Assembly: GCF_022760755.1 (NCBI RefSeq)
Contig: NZ_JAIVFP010000001.1
Coordinates: forward strand, 2,832,001-2,896,000
DNA: 64,000 nucleotides
Reading direction: 5' to 3'
Source: Candidatus Rhodoblastus alkanivorans
GTDB taxonomy: Bacteria > Pseudomonadota > Alphaproteobacteria > Rhizobiales > Beijerinckiaceae
This document shows positions 51,013 to 60,335 of the stretch, one piece after another. The translations under genes and the position numbers were made by a program. Below the pieces are notes generated by a model. That model saw nothing but the letters and a program-made list of their open reading frames with translations, made no database searches and was not told the DNA's origin. Each line of letters starts with the position of its first letter. Positions within the stretch are counted from its first letter, which is position 1.

Positions 51013-52722
51013 TCACCGCCGCGCCAGGACCGCGATCAGCGCCAGCGCCAGCAGGGCGGATAAAACCTGCCAGAAGAGCAGCGGATTGCGCTCGTAAAGC
51101 GCTTTCTTCTTCGGCGCGGCGGGGCGGGCGCTGCGGGCGCCGTTTTCGATCTCGAAAGCGAATTCCAGCACGTCGCTGTAGCGTTGCGCGGGATCGACCG
51201 CGATCGCTTTGGCGACCGCGCCTTCGAGCCAGGCCGGCAGGTCCGGGCGGCGAGCGGCGAGCGAGGCCGGCGCGCCAAAACGCGGTTTGGTGAAGGGCTC
51301 GATTTCCCCATAGGGATAGGCGCCCGAAAAAAGGCGGAACACGGTGACGCCAAGGGCGAACAGGTCGGACATTTCATCGCCGGCCGCGCCGGAAAAAAGC
51401 TCCGGCGCCATATAGGAGGGGGTGCCGGGGATGTCCTGCGGCGCGAAATCCTCGACCTGCGGCAGGCGGGCGACGCCGAGATCGAGCAGGCGAAGGCCGC
51501 CGTCCTTGAGCAGCAGCACATTGTCCGGTTTGATGTCGCGATGGATGATGCGCGCGCGATGCAGCACCCCGACGGCGCGGGCGAGGCGCGCGGCGATCTG
51601 CGCGCCTTCCGCATAGGAAATGCGCGGCTCGCGGTTCAGCCGTTGCTCAAGGGTTTCGCCCTCGTAAAAAGGCATGACCGAATAGAGCCGGGTCTGGCGC
51701 TCCGGCGGCTGTTCGATCACCTCGGCGATCCACGGGCTGCGGACGCGGCTGGCGACGAAGGTTTCGTTGACGAAGGCGCGGCGGAAGGCGGCGTCCTCGG
51801 CCACGCGCGGCTGGGGAAACTTGATCACGACATGGGCGCCGCTTCGCAAGTCCTCGGCGCGCAGCAGGCGGCTGTAGCGGCCGTCGGAAAGCAAAGCGTC
51901 GAGCCGGTAATCGTCCAGGACTTCGCCCGGTTGCGGCGGCGGCCTTATCGGCAGGTCGTCGAAAAAATCGCGCAGATCGCTCTCGTCGGCCGGCGGCGTG
52001 TCGAGAATATCGACCACTAGAGCCGTGCAATTGTCGGCGCTGCCCGCGGCAAGCGCGGCGGCGACCAGGTCGTGCGCCGTCTGTTGCGGCGCCGCGCGCT
52101 GGCTGAGGATTTCGCGCATTTTCGCGTCGGAGAGCGCTCCGTGCACGCCGTCGCTGCACAGGAGGAAACGTTCAAGCGGACGCAAAGCGAAGGCAAGGTG
52201 GTCGAGCCGGACCGGGTCCTCCATGCCCACGGCGCGGCGCAGCACGTGTTGGAAACCGCCCCCCATGACGTGATCGTCGGTGATCTGATCCAGCGCGCCC
52301 TCGCGGAAACGATAGAGCCGGCTGTCGCCGACATGGACGCAATGGCCGGTACGGCCGGAAAGGATCAGCGCGGTGAAGGTCGTCGCCATGCCGGCGCGCT
52401 CGGCGTCGACCCGCCCCTGGGCGACGATCCATGAATTGACGGCGTCGAGCGAGCGCGCCGCCGCAAGGCGAACGCCGAGCGATCCGGGTAGCGAAAAATA
52501 ACCGTCGAGAAAGCCACGGACGGCGAGTTCCGCCGCCTCCCGCCCGCCCCTGTGGCCACCGACGCCGTCGGCGACGACCGCGGCGGCGTCGGTGCGGGAG
52601 TCGATGCGCGCGCGCCCGATCCGCGCCGCGCCGAAGTCCTGATTGTCGGGACGCCGCCCCCGCTCGCTGGCGAAACCGATTTCGCAGCGCAGATCGTGGC
52701 CGTGGCGAATGAGCCGGTTCAT
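51013..52722 (-). CDS. Fused PP2C phosphatase / Ser-Thr protein kinase
   Basis: A 569-residue membrane-anchored signalling protein. Residues about 10-245 are a PP2C phosphatase (SERGRRPDNQDFG, VADGVGGHRGG, GDSRLYRFREG, SADNCTALVVDIL, metal Asp residues present). Residues about 262-530 are a Hanks-type kinase (VVIKFPQPRV, catalytic HRDIKPDNVLLL, DLGVARLP in place of DFG, GTPSYMAPEL). Residues about 548-567 are a C-terminal transmembrane helix. Both opposing activities in one chain suggest a self-resetting switch. Similar fusions accompany nitrate or nitrite transporter genes in other proteobacteria, so control of nitrate uptake is likely but not shown. It is last in the minus-strand nitrate series, 12 bp after the DUF6165 gene. 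Confidence 0.88.
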   Translation of the reverse strand: MNRLIRHGHDLRCEIGFASERGRRPDNQDFGAARIGRARIDSRTDAAAVVADGVGGHRGGREAAELAVRGFLDGYFSLPGSLGVRLAAARSLDAVNSWIVAQGRVDAERAGMATTFTALILSGRTGHCVHVGDSRLYRFREGALDQITDDHVMGGGFQHVLRRAVGMEDPVRLDHLAFALRPLERFLLCSDGVHGALSDAKMREILSQRAAPQQTAHDLVAAALAAGSADNCTALVVDILDTPPADESDLRDFFDDLPIRPPPQPGEVLDDYRLDALLSDGRYSRLLRAEDLRSGAHVVIKFPQPRVAEDAAFRRAFVNETFVASRVRSPWIAEVIEQPPERQTRLYSVMPFYEGETLEQRLNREPRISYAEGAQIAARLARAVGVLHRARIIHRDIKPDNVLLLKDGGLRLLDLGVARLPQVEDFAPQDIPGTPSYMAPELFSGAAGDEMSDLFALGVTVFRLFSGAYPYGEIEPFTKPRFGAPASLAARRPDLPAWLEGAVAKAIAVDPAQRYSDVLEFAFEIENGARSARPAAPKKKALYERNPLLFWQVLSALLALALIAVLARR

Positions 52723-52734
52723 GGCGATGGCCGC

Positions 52735-53211
52735 TCAATAAGTGGCGTAGCTTTTCTCTTCCACCAATTCGGACGACAGCAATTCATTGATTCTGCGTTT
52801 GACTTTGGCGCGCGCGTCATTGCGCCGGTAAACGGACCGGGCCAGCGCGATGAAATCGGCGTCGAATTCCTGGCGCGCCTCCTTCTCGCGAATGCGGTCT
52901 TCGATCTCCCACAATTCGGCGTTGATCGCGCGCAATTCCGCCTTGCGCGCCACGACCTCGCCCGCGAGTCGCGCTTCCGCGATTTTGGAGAGCAGCGCCA
53001 GTTCCTTGCGGACATTGGCCAGCGCCGTTTCGCTCGTCAGCCGCTTGCTCTTGATTTCGAGGATGGTCATCTTGTCGATCAGTTCGCCCCACGAGACGGG
53101 CGCCAGAGGCGCTTCGCCGCACGAGACGGGCGCCAGAGGCGCCTGGCGCGACGCGTCCTTCGCCTTGGCTTCGATAGCGGCCGGCAAGGCCTCGGGACGA
53201 ATTTCGGACAT
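52735..53211 (-). CDS. DUF6165-family protein with an N-terminal tandem duplication
   Basis: A 158-residue helical protein. The DUF6165 core is SWGELIDKMTILEIKSKRLT, ANVRKELALLSKIAEARLAG and EIEDRIREKEARQEFDADFI. The segment that normally opens the domain (PVSxGE) is duplicated by a 30-bp direct repeat (53090-53112 and 53120-53142 share 23 identical bases), giving APLAPVSCGEAPLAPVSWGE. The function of the family is unknown. It is in the same direction as, and close to, the PP2C/kinase gene and follows narK. Confidence 0.78.
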   Translation of the reverse strand: MSEIRPEALPAAIEAKAKDASRQAPLAPVSCGEAPLAPVSWGELIDKMTILEIKSKRLTSETALANVRKELALLSKIAEARLAGEVVARKAELRAINAELWEIEDRIREKEARQEFDADFIALARSVYRRNDARAKVKRRINELLSSELVEEKSYATY

Positions 53212-53270
53212 TGGCGCTCTCCTCCGTCCGATTAAATCGCAACCGTCGGGGCAGGCAAGGTCAAATCCGC

Positions 53271-53320
53271 GCCCCCTCCCCGCATGAGGCGTCCTTGCGA
53301 TCGCCCGACGCCGGGAGGGG
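53271..53320 (-). repeat. Palindromic intergenic repeat, copy 1
   Basis: Nested inverted repeat: outer arms CCCCTCCC and GGGAGGGG, inner arms GGCGTC and GACGCC. It contains CCCCGCATGAGGCGTCCTTG, nearly the sequence found in the palindrome at 57334-57369. It lies between narK and the DUF6165 gene and would form an mRNA hairpin 3' of narK, with no T run. Confidence 0.6.
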
Positions 53321-53328
53321 ACGAACCT

Positions 53329-54585
53329 TCAGATGCGCGCGCCCGACACCGCGCCCCAGGTGGTGCGCCAGCGGTGCTTGACGAAGGTCAGGCCGGCGAC
53401 GCCGAGCAGCGCGAGGCAGCCGAAGAACAGGAAGCCGGCCATGAAGCCGCCGGTCATGCCCTTGGAGGTCGCCAGAGCCTTGGCGAGGAAGAAGCCGCCG
53501 ATGCCGCCGGCGAAACCGACGAGGCCGGTCATCACGCCAACCTCATTGCGGAAGCGCTGCGGCAGGAGTTGGAACACCGCGCCATTGCCCATGCCGAGGC
53601 AGAGCGCGCCGGTCGAGAACAGCAGCACCGCGAGCCAGGCGACCGGCGGCAGTTCCGTAAGCGACCAGCCGCCGGTCGCCGGCGCCGGGCCGACCGGAAG
53701 AAAGGCGACGGCGAAATAGGCGGCGGCGACGATCAAGAACATCACCGACAGCGATTTCACGCCGCCGACCCGGTCGGCGATCGCCCCGCCCACCGGACGG
53801 AAGGTCGAGCCGAAGAACACGATCATCGACACCATCAGGCCCGCCGCCACCGGGGTGGTGTGGAACTGGTTGACGAAATAGAGCGGCAGAGCCGAGGCGA
53901 GGCCGACGAAGCCGCCGAAGGTGATGAAGTAGAAGAACATGAACCAGCGGCTGTCGGGATCGAGCAGCAGCTTGCCATAGGTCGAGAACGGAACGCGGTT
54001 GATGGACCCCGGAGCGTCCTTGGCGGCGAAGAGGTAAAAGGCGAGGATCGCGACCATCGGAATGAGCAGCACGCCGTAAACGCCCTGCCAGCCCCAATGT
54101 TCGGCGATCGACGGCGCGAACAGGGTGTCGAGCACCACGCCGAGATTGCCGGCGCCGGCGATGCCCATGACCACGCCTTGAAGATGCGGCGGATACCAGC
54201 GTCCCGCCTGCGGCAGGGCGACCGCGAAAGAGGCGCCGCCGATGCCGAGGATGACGCCGAACAAAGCCACCTGGTTCGGGCTGTGCAGGCCCAACAGCCA
54301 CACCAGGGCGCAGGCGCCGGCGACGACCAGCTGACCGAGCGTGCCGGTCAGTTTCGATCCGATCGTATCGGCGAGGATGCCGAGCGGAATGCGGAAGATG
54401 GCGCCGAACAGCACGGGAATGGCGACGAGCGTCAACTTCTGCTCGATGGGAATATGCATTTCCTTGGCGACATAGGCCATGAGCGGGCCAAGCGAGACCC
54501 AGGCCATGAAGCTGATGTCGAAATAAAGGAAGGCGGAGAGCAGCGTGGGCCAGTGGCCGGATTGTTTCAGCTCGGAGAGTTTCAT
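53329..54585 (-). CDS. narK: Nitrate/nitrite transporter, NarK/NasA MFS type
   Basis: A 418-residue 12-helix major facilitator protein of the nitrate/nitrite porter group. The first helix region FDISFMAWVSLGPLMAYVAK, a loop-2 motif RIPLGILADTIGSKLTGTLG, the nitrate signature GIAGAGNLGVVLDTLFAP and the second signature VGFAGGIGGFFLAKALATSK are present. It would import nitrate for the reductase encoded 21 bp upstream and could export nitrite. Inner membrane. Confidence 0.9.
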   Translation of the reverse strand: MKLSELKQSGHWPTLLSAFLYFDISFMAWVSLGPLMAYVAKEMHIPIEQKLTLVAIPVLFGAIFRIPLGILADTIGSKLTGTLGQLVVAGACALVWLLGLHSPNQVALFGVILGIGGASFAVALPQAGRWYPPHLQGVVMGIAGAGNLGVVLDTLFAPSIAEHWGWQGVYGVLLIPMVAILAFYLFAAKDAPGSINRVPFSTYGKLLLDPDSRWFMFFYFITFGGFVGLASALPLYFVNQFHTTPVAAGLMVSMIVFFGSTFRPVGGAIADRVGGVKSLSVMFLIVAAAYFAVAFLPVGPAPATGGWSLTELPPVAWLAVLLFSTGALCLGMGNGAVFQLLPQRFRNEVGVMTGLVGFAGGIGGFFLAKALATSKGMTGGFMAGFLFFGCLALLGVAGLTFVKHRWRTTWGAVSGARI

Positions 54586-54606
54586 CTATTCACCTTTTTC
54601 GCTCAG

Positions 54607-57300
54607 TCAGGAATTGCTGGCCGCGACGGCGGCGTTGTCTTGCGGCGTTTCCATTCTTGCCTGGTCCAACAAGCGCTGGATTTCGGGTCGGCAGGAGCCG
54701 CAGCCGGTTCCCGCCCCGGTGGCGGCGGAAATGGCGTCGCCGCTGCCGAGTTGTTTTTCGGCGATGGCGTCGAGAATGACGTTCGCGCCGACATTCAGGC
54801 AGACACAGATTTTGCGGCCCGGGTCGCGGCGCGTGCGCGGCGGGCGCCCGGCGACAAGCGCCAGGGGAGCGGCGTCGCCGCTTGCGAATTCTTCGCAGGC
54901 CCAGGAGCGGGCGACGGCGACCGGCCCGGGCGCTACGAAAAGTGCGCCGAGGACTTGGCCTTCCCCGGTCGCCACGCCGCGAAAGGCGTTGGAGCGCGCG
55001 TCGTGCATGGCCGCGAATTCGCCCTCTTGCGCGCCGAGTCCGAACAGACGGCGCGCGAAATCCTCCCAGTCCGCGACCTCGTTGCTCCCGGCGAGTTCGA
55101 CGCGCCAGCCGCCCTCGATCCGGGCCATCGCCCAATAGGCGCAGTCGAGATTGCGCGGCTTGGCGCGGGACAGGGCGAAAGCGTGCCAGGAGGCGTCGAA
55201 CGGTTCGACGCCAACCACGCTTCCCTTGGATTCCGGCTGGCCGGAAAAGGGGTCGACCACCGTCGCGACCAGGGCGTCCACCCGCGCATTGGATGCGAAC
55301 TGGTCGGTCCAATGGATCGGCGCGAAGACGCTGCCGCGCCGCTGCCGGTCGGTGATCTGGGCGCGCAGCAGGACCAATCCGCGCGCATTCGAGAGCTTCA
55401 CCAGACCCGCGTGCTCAACCCCGATCATCGCCGCGTCGAGCGGATTGAGTTCGGCGAAAGGCTCGGCGATATGCTGCGACAATTGCTCGGCGCGCCCGGT
55501 GCGGGTCATGGTGTGCCACTGGTCGCGCACCCGGCCGGTGTTGAGGACGAATTCGCCCTGCCCCGCCTTTTGCGCAAGGCCGCGAAACGGCGTGGCGACG
55601 AAACGCGCCCGGCCGTCGGGCGTGAAGAAGCCGCCGTCGGCGAAGAAACGCCTGGGCGCGTCGGAACGGGCCTCGCCCTTGCGCCACGGCCATTGGAACG
55701 GGGCCAGCGCGTCATAATCCTCGTCGGAAATGTCGGCGCAGGCGGAAATGTCGAAATCGCGCGCGCCGTTGTTCTCGACGCCCGAGAGCGCGGCATGTTC
55801 GCGAAAGATCGCGGCGGCGTTTTCAAAGGCGAAGGCCTGGCCGAAACCCATGCGCCGCGCCACGTCGCAGACGATCTCCCAATCGGCGCGCGCCTCGTCC
55901 GGCGCTTCGCGCAGCTTGCGTTGGCGCGAAATCCGGCGCTCGGAATTGGTCACCGTGCCGTCCTTCTCGCCCCAGGCCGCGGCTGGCAGCAGGACATGGG
56001 CGAGCGCGGCGGAGTCGGTTTTCTCCGCGACGTCGGAGAGGACGACGAAAGGGCATTTCTTCAGCGCGGCGCGGACGAAATCGGCGTCGGGCAGGCTGTC
56101 CGCCGGATTGGTTGCGATGATCCAGACCGCCTTGACCCGCCCCTCGTCGATCGCCTTGAACAGGTCCACCGCCTTCAGGCCGGGCTTGTCGAGGATCGCG
56201 GGCGCGCCCCAGAAATCCTGTGCCAGCGCGCGATGGACGGGATTGTCCAGCTCCATATGGGCGGCGAGCATATTGGCCAGTCCGCCGACCTCGCGCCCGC
56301 CCATGGCGTTGGGCTGGCCGGTCACCGAAAACGGACCGCAGCCCGGCTTGCCGATGCGCCCGGTCAGCAGATGCGTGTTGATGATCGCATTGACCTTGTC
56401 CGTGCCGGACGAGGACTGGTTGACGCCCTGCGAATAGACGGTGACGCTCTTCTCGTTTTCGATGACGAGATCGTAGAACCGGCGCAGGTCGATCTTGTTG
56501 AGGCCGGTTTCGGCCGCGACCCTGTCGAGCGTCCAGATTTTTGCCGCCGCGAGCGATTCCTCCACGCCATGGGTGTGCAGCGAAACGAATTTTTTCGCGC
56601 GCTTGCCCGCGCGGTTGAGTTCGCGCAGCAGGCCGGAAAAGAGCGCGACATCCGAGCCCGGCGCGAGCGAGAGCTGAAGGTCGGCGATTTCGCTCGTCGC
56701 CGTGCGGCGCGGGTCGATATTGACCACCAGCGGCAGGCCGTTGCGCTTCGCGCGCGCCGCGGCGAGGCGCTGGAACAGGATGGGATGGCACCAGGCGAGA
56801 TTGGAGCCGACCAGGACGACGAGATCGGCTGCCTCCAGATCCTCGTAGCATCCAGGCACGGTGTCCGCGCCGAAGGCGCGCTTGTGGCCGGCGACCGAGG
56901 ACGACATGCACAGGCGCGAATTGGTGTCGATATTGGCCGAGCCGATAAACCCCTTCATCAGCTTGTTGGCGACGTAATAATCCTCGGTCAGGAGCTGGCC
57001 CGAGACATAGAAGGCGACCGAATCCGGCCCGTGCGCCGCGATGGTCTGGCTGAAGACGCGGGCGACCGTCTCCAGCGCCTCGTCCCAACTCGCCCGCGCG
57101 CCGGCGATGCGCGGATGAAGCAGGCGCTCCTCGAGCGTCAGCACCTGGGCGAGCGAGGCGCCCTTGACGCAGAGCCGGCCGAAATTGGCTGGATGGGTCT
57201 TGTCGCCGGAAACGCGCGCGCTTTCCGCCGAGACCTCGACGCTCACGCCGCAGCCGACGCCGCAATAGGGGCAGGTGGTTGAGATCGTTTTCGTCATCAT
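54607..57300 (-). CDS. nasA: Assimilatory nitrate reductase, catalytic subunit (NasA)
   Basis: An 897-residue molybdopterin-guanine-dinucleotide enzyme. An N-terminal [4Fe-4S] motif CPYCGVGCGV (Cys spacing 2-3, with a fourth Cys in GRLCVKG) is followed by Mo-bisMGD domains (SRLCMSSSVAGHKRAFGAD, GPFSVTGQPNAMGGREVGG). The end is a C-terminal BFD-like [2Fe-2S] domain (KICVCLNVGANVI, AATGAGTGCGSCRPEI). There is no signal peptide, so it is cytoplasmic. It reduces nitrate to nitrite; the extra C-terminal cluster suits direct ferredoxin or flavoprotein donation, as in large NasA types. It is upstream of narK in the same transcript. Confidence 0.93.
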   Translation of the reverse strand: MMTKTISTTCPYCGVGCGVSVEVSAESARVSGDKTHPANFGRLCVKGASLAQVLTLEERLLHPRIAGARASWDEALETVARVFSQTIAAHGPDSVAFYVSGQLLTEDYYVANKLMKGFIGSANIDTNSRLCMSSSVAGHKRAFGADTVPGCYEDLEAADLVVLVGSNLAWCHPILFQRLAAARAKRNGLPLVVNIDPRRTATSEIADLQLSLAPGSDVALFSGLLRELNRAGKRAKKFVSLHTHGVEESLAAAKIWTLDRVAAETGLNKIDLRRFYDLVIENEKSVTVYSQGVNQSSSGTDKVNAIINTHLLTGRIGKPGCGPFSVTGQPNAMGGREVGGLANMLAAHMELDNPVHRALAQDFWGAPAILDKPGLKAVDLFKAIDEGRVKAVWIIATNPADSLPDADFVRAALKKCPFVVLSDVAEKTDSAALAHVLLPAAAWGEKDGTVTNSERRISRQRKLREAPDEARADWEIVCDVARRMGFGQAFAFENAAAIFREHAALSGVENNGARDFDISACADISDEDYDALAPFQWPWRKGEARSDAPRRFFADGGFFTPDGRARFVATPFRGLAQKAGQGEFVLNTGRVRDQWHTMTRTGRAEQLSQHIAEPFAELNPLDAAMIGVEHAGLVKLSNARGLVLLRAQITDRQRRGSVFAPIHWTDQFASNARVDALVATVVDPFSGQPESKGSVVGVEPFDASWHAFALSRAKPRNLDCAYWAMARIEGGWRVELAGSNEVADWEDFARRLFGLGAQEGEFAAMHDARSNAFRGVATGEGQVLGALFVAPGPVAVARSWACEEFASGDAAPLALVAGRPPRTRRDPGRKICVCLNVGANVILDAIAEKQLGSGDAISAATGAGTGCGSCRPEIQRLLDQARMETPQDNAAVAASNS

Positions 57301-57333
57301 GCGCTCCGACTCCGGCGAAGGGATTCCTCTCTT

Positions 57334-57369
57334 CCCGCATAGGGCGTCGGCAAGGACGCCCTATGCGGG
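57334..57369 (-). repeat. Perfect 15-bp palindrome, intergenic repeat copy 2
   Basis: CCCGCATAGGGCGTC (57334-57348) pairs perfectly with GACGCCCTATGCGGG (57355-57369) around a 6-nt loop, in the 81-bp gap between nirD and nasA. There is no T run, so mRNA stabilisation or a REP-like element is more likely than termination. It is related to the repeat at 53271-53320. Confidence 0.75.
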
Positions 57370-57381
57370 GAAATGGAGAGA

Positions 57382-57726
57382 TCACCCCGAGGCGGCCACG
57401 CCCATGTCGAGATAGATGCGGCCGCGCTCGATCTTCACGGGAAAGGTCCGCACACAGGCTTTCTCCGCGAGCGCTTCGCCGCTTTCCAGATCGAACACCC
57501 AATTGTGCAGCGGACAGGCCACTTTGTGGCCATGGACGATGCCTTCGCTCAAAGGTCCGCCCTTGTGCGGGCATTTGTTCTCAAGCGCGAAAATGTCGTT
57601 GTTCGCGGTGCGGAACACCGCGATTTCGCGCCGCGGCGTCACCACCGTCCGCGCGCCGCGCAGCGGAATCGCGGTCACCGGGCCACAGTCAAACCAATAG
57701 GTCTTGACGTCGTGCATTGTCGTCAT
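57382..57726 (-). CDS. nirD: Nitrite reductase (NAD(P)H) small subunit
   Basis: A 114-residue Rieske-type protein with the [2Fe-2S] ligand motifs CPHKGG (Cys, His) and CPLHNW (Cys, His), followed by DLESGEALAEKACVRTFPVK. It pairs with NirB to reduce nitrite to ammonium in the cytoplasm. It starts 13 bp after nirB. Confidence 0.93.
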   Translation of the reverse strand: MTTMHDVKTYWFDCGPVTAIPLRGARTVVTPRREIAVFRTANNDIFALENKCPHKGGPLSEGIVHGHKVACPLHNWVFDLESGEALAEKACVRTFPVKIERGRIYLDMGVAASG

Positions 57727-57739
57727 CCTTGTTGAAATC

Positions 57740-60211
57740 TCATTCGGCCGCGATGCGCGAGATCACCGCGAGCGGCATGAACTCGTGCAGGTCCCTGCCC
57801 GCGACGCGTTCGGCCCAGGGGTCCTTGCGCGCCACCCGCTGCGACAGCAGGAAACGCTCATAGAGCGCCTTGCGGTTGTCGTGATCTTCCATGATCGCGC
57901 GGCGGACGTGCTCGAGGCCGGTCTTCTCGACCCATTTGTAGAGACGGTCGAGGTAATTGGCCTCCTCGCGATACTTCTGCGCCACCGCCGCGATATATTC
58001 GAGCGCCTCCTCCTCGCTATCGACATGGCCGAGCAGATCGGTCGCCTTCACGTGGAGGCCGGCGGCGCCGGCGATATGGAGGTCGTAGCCGGAGTCGACG
58101 CAGATCACGCCGATGTCCTTGACCGTCGATTCCGCGCAATTGCGCGGGCAGCCCGACACCGCGAGTTTCAGTTTCGCCGGGGTCCAGGCGCCGCACATCA
58201 GCTTTTCCAACTTGATGCCGAGCCCGGTCGAATCCTGGGTGCCGAAGCGGCAGAATTCGGAGCCGACGCAGGTTTTGATCGTGCGCAGGCTCTTGCCATA
58301 TGCGAAGCCCGACATCAGCCCGTTGGCGATGAGTTGCGCCCATACCGCCGGCAGGTCCTGCTTCTTGACCCCAAGCAGATCGATGCGCTGGCCGCCGGTG
58401 ACCTTGACCATCGGGATCTTGAACTGATCCACCACATCGGCGATGGCGCGCAATTCGGCGGCGCTGGTGACGCCGCCCCACATCCGCGGCACGACCGAGA
58501 ACGTGCCATCCTTCTGGATATTGGCGTGGACGCGCTCGTTGATGAAGCGGGCCTGGTAATCGTCCTTGTATTCGAGCGGCCAGTCGCACAGCAGGTAATA
58601 GTTCAGCGCCGGCTGGCACGACGGGCAGCCGCCCGAGGTCTTCCAGCCCAGTTCCTGCATCACCGCCGGCTGCGACTTCAGCGGCTTGGTCTTGATGAGA
58701 CGGCGCACCTCCTCGTGGGTCAGGTCGGTGCATTTGCACATCGGCTTGCGGCCGGAGGATTCGTAGGATTCGCCGAGCGTCGCCGCGAGCAGCAGTTCGA
58801 CCTTGCCGGTGCATTGACCGCAGGAGGCCGAAGCCTTGGTCTTTGCACGCAAGTCTTCGAGGGTCGCGAGGCCCCCCGACGTGATCGCCGCGACGATCGA
58901 GCCCTTGGATACGCCGTTGCAGCCGCAGATTTCCGCATCATCCGGCAAGGCTGCAACGGCCGCCGTAGGGTCCAGCGGGGACCCTCCCTGATAGGCCTGT
59001 CCGAAGATCAAGGTGTCGCGGATCGCGCCGACGTCCTCGCCCTTTTTCAGGAGATCGAAATACCAGCCGCCATCCTCGGTGTCGCCATAGAGCACGGCGC
59101 CGATGATTTTGTTGTCGTGGATGACGACGCGCTTGTAAATGCCGCGCGCGGGATCGCGCAGCACGATCTCGTTGTTCTCGTCGTCGTCGGAGAAATCGCC
59201 GGCCGAGAACAGGTCGATGCCGGTGACCTTCAGCTTGGCCGAGGTGACCGCCGGAACGAAACCGGACGGCTTTTCGCCGGCGAGTTCGCTCGCCAGAACC
59301 TTGGCCATTTCATAGAGCGGCGCGACCAGGCCATAGCATTGCCCGCGATGCTCCACGCATTCGCCGAGCGCGAAAATGTCGGGATCGCTGGTGCGCAGCC
59401 AGTCGTCCACGACGATGCCGCGGTTGCAGTCGAGGCCCGCCGCCTTGCCGAGCCCGAAATTGGGACGGATGCCGACCGCCATCACCACCAGATCGGCCGG
59501 CAGGATCGCGCCGTCCTTCAGCTTGACGCCGGTGACGCGATCCGAGCCGAGAATGGCTTCGGTATTGGCCTTGGTGTAAACGTCGATCCCGCGCTCGGAA
59601 ATCGCCTTTTCCAGCAGATAGCCGGCGCTGGGGTCGAGCTGGCGCTCCATCAGGGTCGGCATGAGATGCACGACCGAAACCTTCATGCCCTTGAGCGCGA
59701 GGCCCGCCGCCGCCTCCAGGCCGAGCAGGCCGCCGCCGATGACCACGGCGTTGCCGCCGGTCGCCGCCGCCGCGTGCATCTTCTCGACGTCGTCGAGGTC
59801 GCGGAACGTGACGACGCCTTCGAGATTGGCGCCCGGCACGGGAATGACGAAGGGCTGCGATCCGGTCGCGATCACCAGCTTGTCATAGGGGACTTGGTCG
59901 CCACCCGAGGTGACGACCGTTTTGGCCTTGCGGTCGATCGCGACGATCGGCTGGCCGGAGCGCAGCCGGACGCAGTGCTTGGCGTACCAGGCCTCGTCAT
60001 GGATGATGATTTGCTCGAAGGTCTTTTCGCCCGAAAGCACGGGCGACAGCATGATGCGATTGTAATTGACGCGCGGCTCGGCGCCGAAAACCGTCACCTG
60101 CAGCGGCGGGCGCTGCTTGGCGAAAAGCTCTTCCATGGCGCGGCCGGCGGCCATGCCATTGCCGATGACGACGATCTTGGTCGGTACGCTGGTTTGATCC
60201 ACTTGTCCCAT
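57740..60211 (-). CDS. nirB: Nitrite reductase (NAD(P)H) large subunit
   Basis: An 823-residue flavo-siroheme enzyme. An N-terminal FAD/NAD(P)H oxidoreductase (KIVVIGNGMAAGRAMEEL; NAVVIGGGLLGLEAAAGLAL) is followed by a BFD-like [2Fe-2S] domain (ICGCNGVSKGSIV, ASCGQCTGK) and sulfite/nitrite reductase half-domains. The siroheme/[4Fe-4S] motifs TCVGSEFCRFGTQDS and SGCPRNCAES are intact. It reduces nitrite by six electrons to ammonium. It is the first gene after the sigma-54-type promoter and the NasT leader at 60336-60412. Confidence 0.95.
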   Translation of the reverse strand: MGQVDQTSVPTKIVVIGNGMAAGRAMEELFAKQRPPLQVTVFGAEPRVNYNRIMLSPVLSGEKTFEQIIIHDEAWYAKHCVRLRSGQPIVAIDRKAKTVVTSGGDQVPYDKLVIATGSQPFVIPVPGANLEGVVTFRDLDDVEKMHAAAATGGNAVVIGGGLLGLEAAAGLALKGMKVSVVHLMPTLMERQLDPSAGYLLEKAISERGIDVYTKANTEAILGSDRVTGVKLKDGAILPADLVVMAVGIRPNFGLGKAAGLDCNRGIVVDDWLRTSDPDIFALGECVEHRGQCYGLVAPLYEMAKVLASELAGEKPSGFVPAVTSAKLKVTGIDLFSAGDFSDDDENNEIVLRDPARGIYKRVVIHDNKIIGAVLYGDTEDGGWYFDLLKKGEDVGAIRDTLIFGQAYQGGSPLDPTAAVAALPDDAEICGCNGVSKGSIVAAITSGGLATLEDLRAKTKASASCGQCTGKVELLLAATLGESYESSGRKPMCKCTDLTHEEVRRLIKTKPLKSQPAVMQELGWKTSGGCPSCQPALNYYLLCDWPLEYKDDYQARFINERVHANIQKDGTFSVVPRMWGGVTSAAELRAIADVVDQFKIPMVKVTGGQRIDLLGVKKQDLPAVWAQLIANGLMSGFAYGKSLRTIKTCVGSEFCRFGTQDSTGLGIKLEKLMCGAWTPAKLKLAVSGCPRNCAESTVKDIGVICVDSGYDLHIAGAAGLHVKATDLLGHVDSEEEALEYIAAVAQKYREEANYLDRLYKWVEKTGLEHVRRAIMEDHDNRKALYERFLLSQRVARKDPWAERVAGRDLHEFMPLAVISRIAAE

Positions 60212-60335
60212 GACGGACCCTTTGCTGGAACGACTCCGGGCAAGGGTTCGTACGCGAGACTTTCGGGAGGGAGTGCATGACGAACCCGCTCTTCCGGCGT
60301 CCTGAACATGTCAGGGCGCCAGCCAGCCTCACGCA

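Noticed and set aside
53284-57282. 1332-residue plus-strand frame
   Set aside because: Antisense shadow of narK and nasA; composition is Arg/Asp/Glu/Gly-rich without any domain.
57704-60280. 858-residue plus-strand frame
   Set aside because: Antisense shadow of nirB; the minus strand carries the siroheme and FAD motifs.
60296-60320. GGCGTCCTGA...TCAGGGCGCC hairpin as the nirB leader terminator
   Set aside because: The stem is good but no T run follows on the minus strand, so a rho-independent terminator is not supported.
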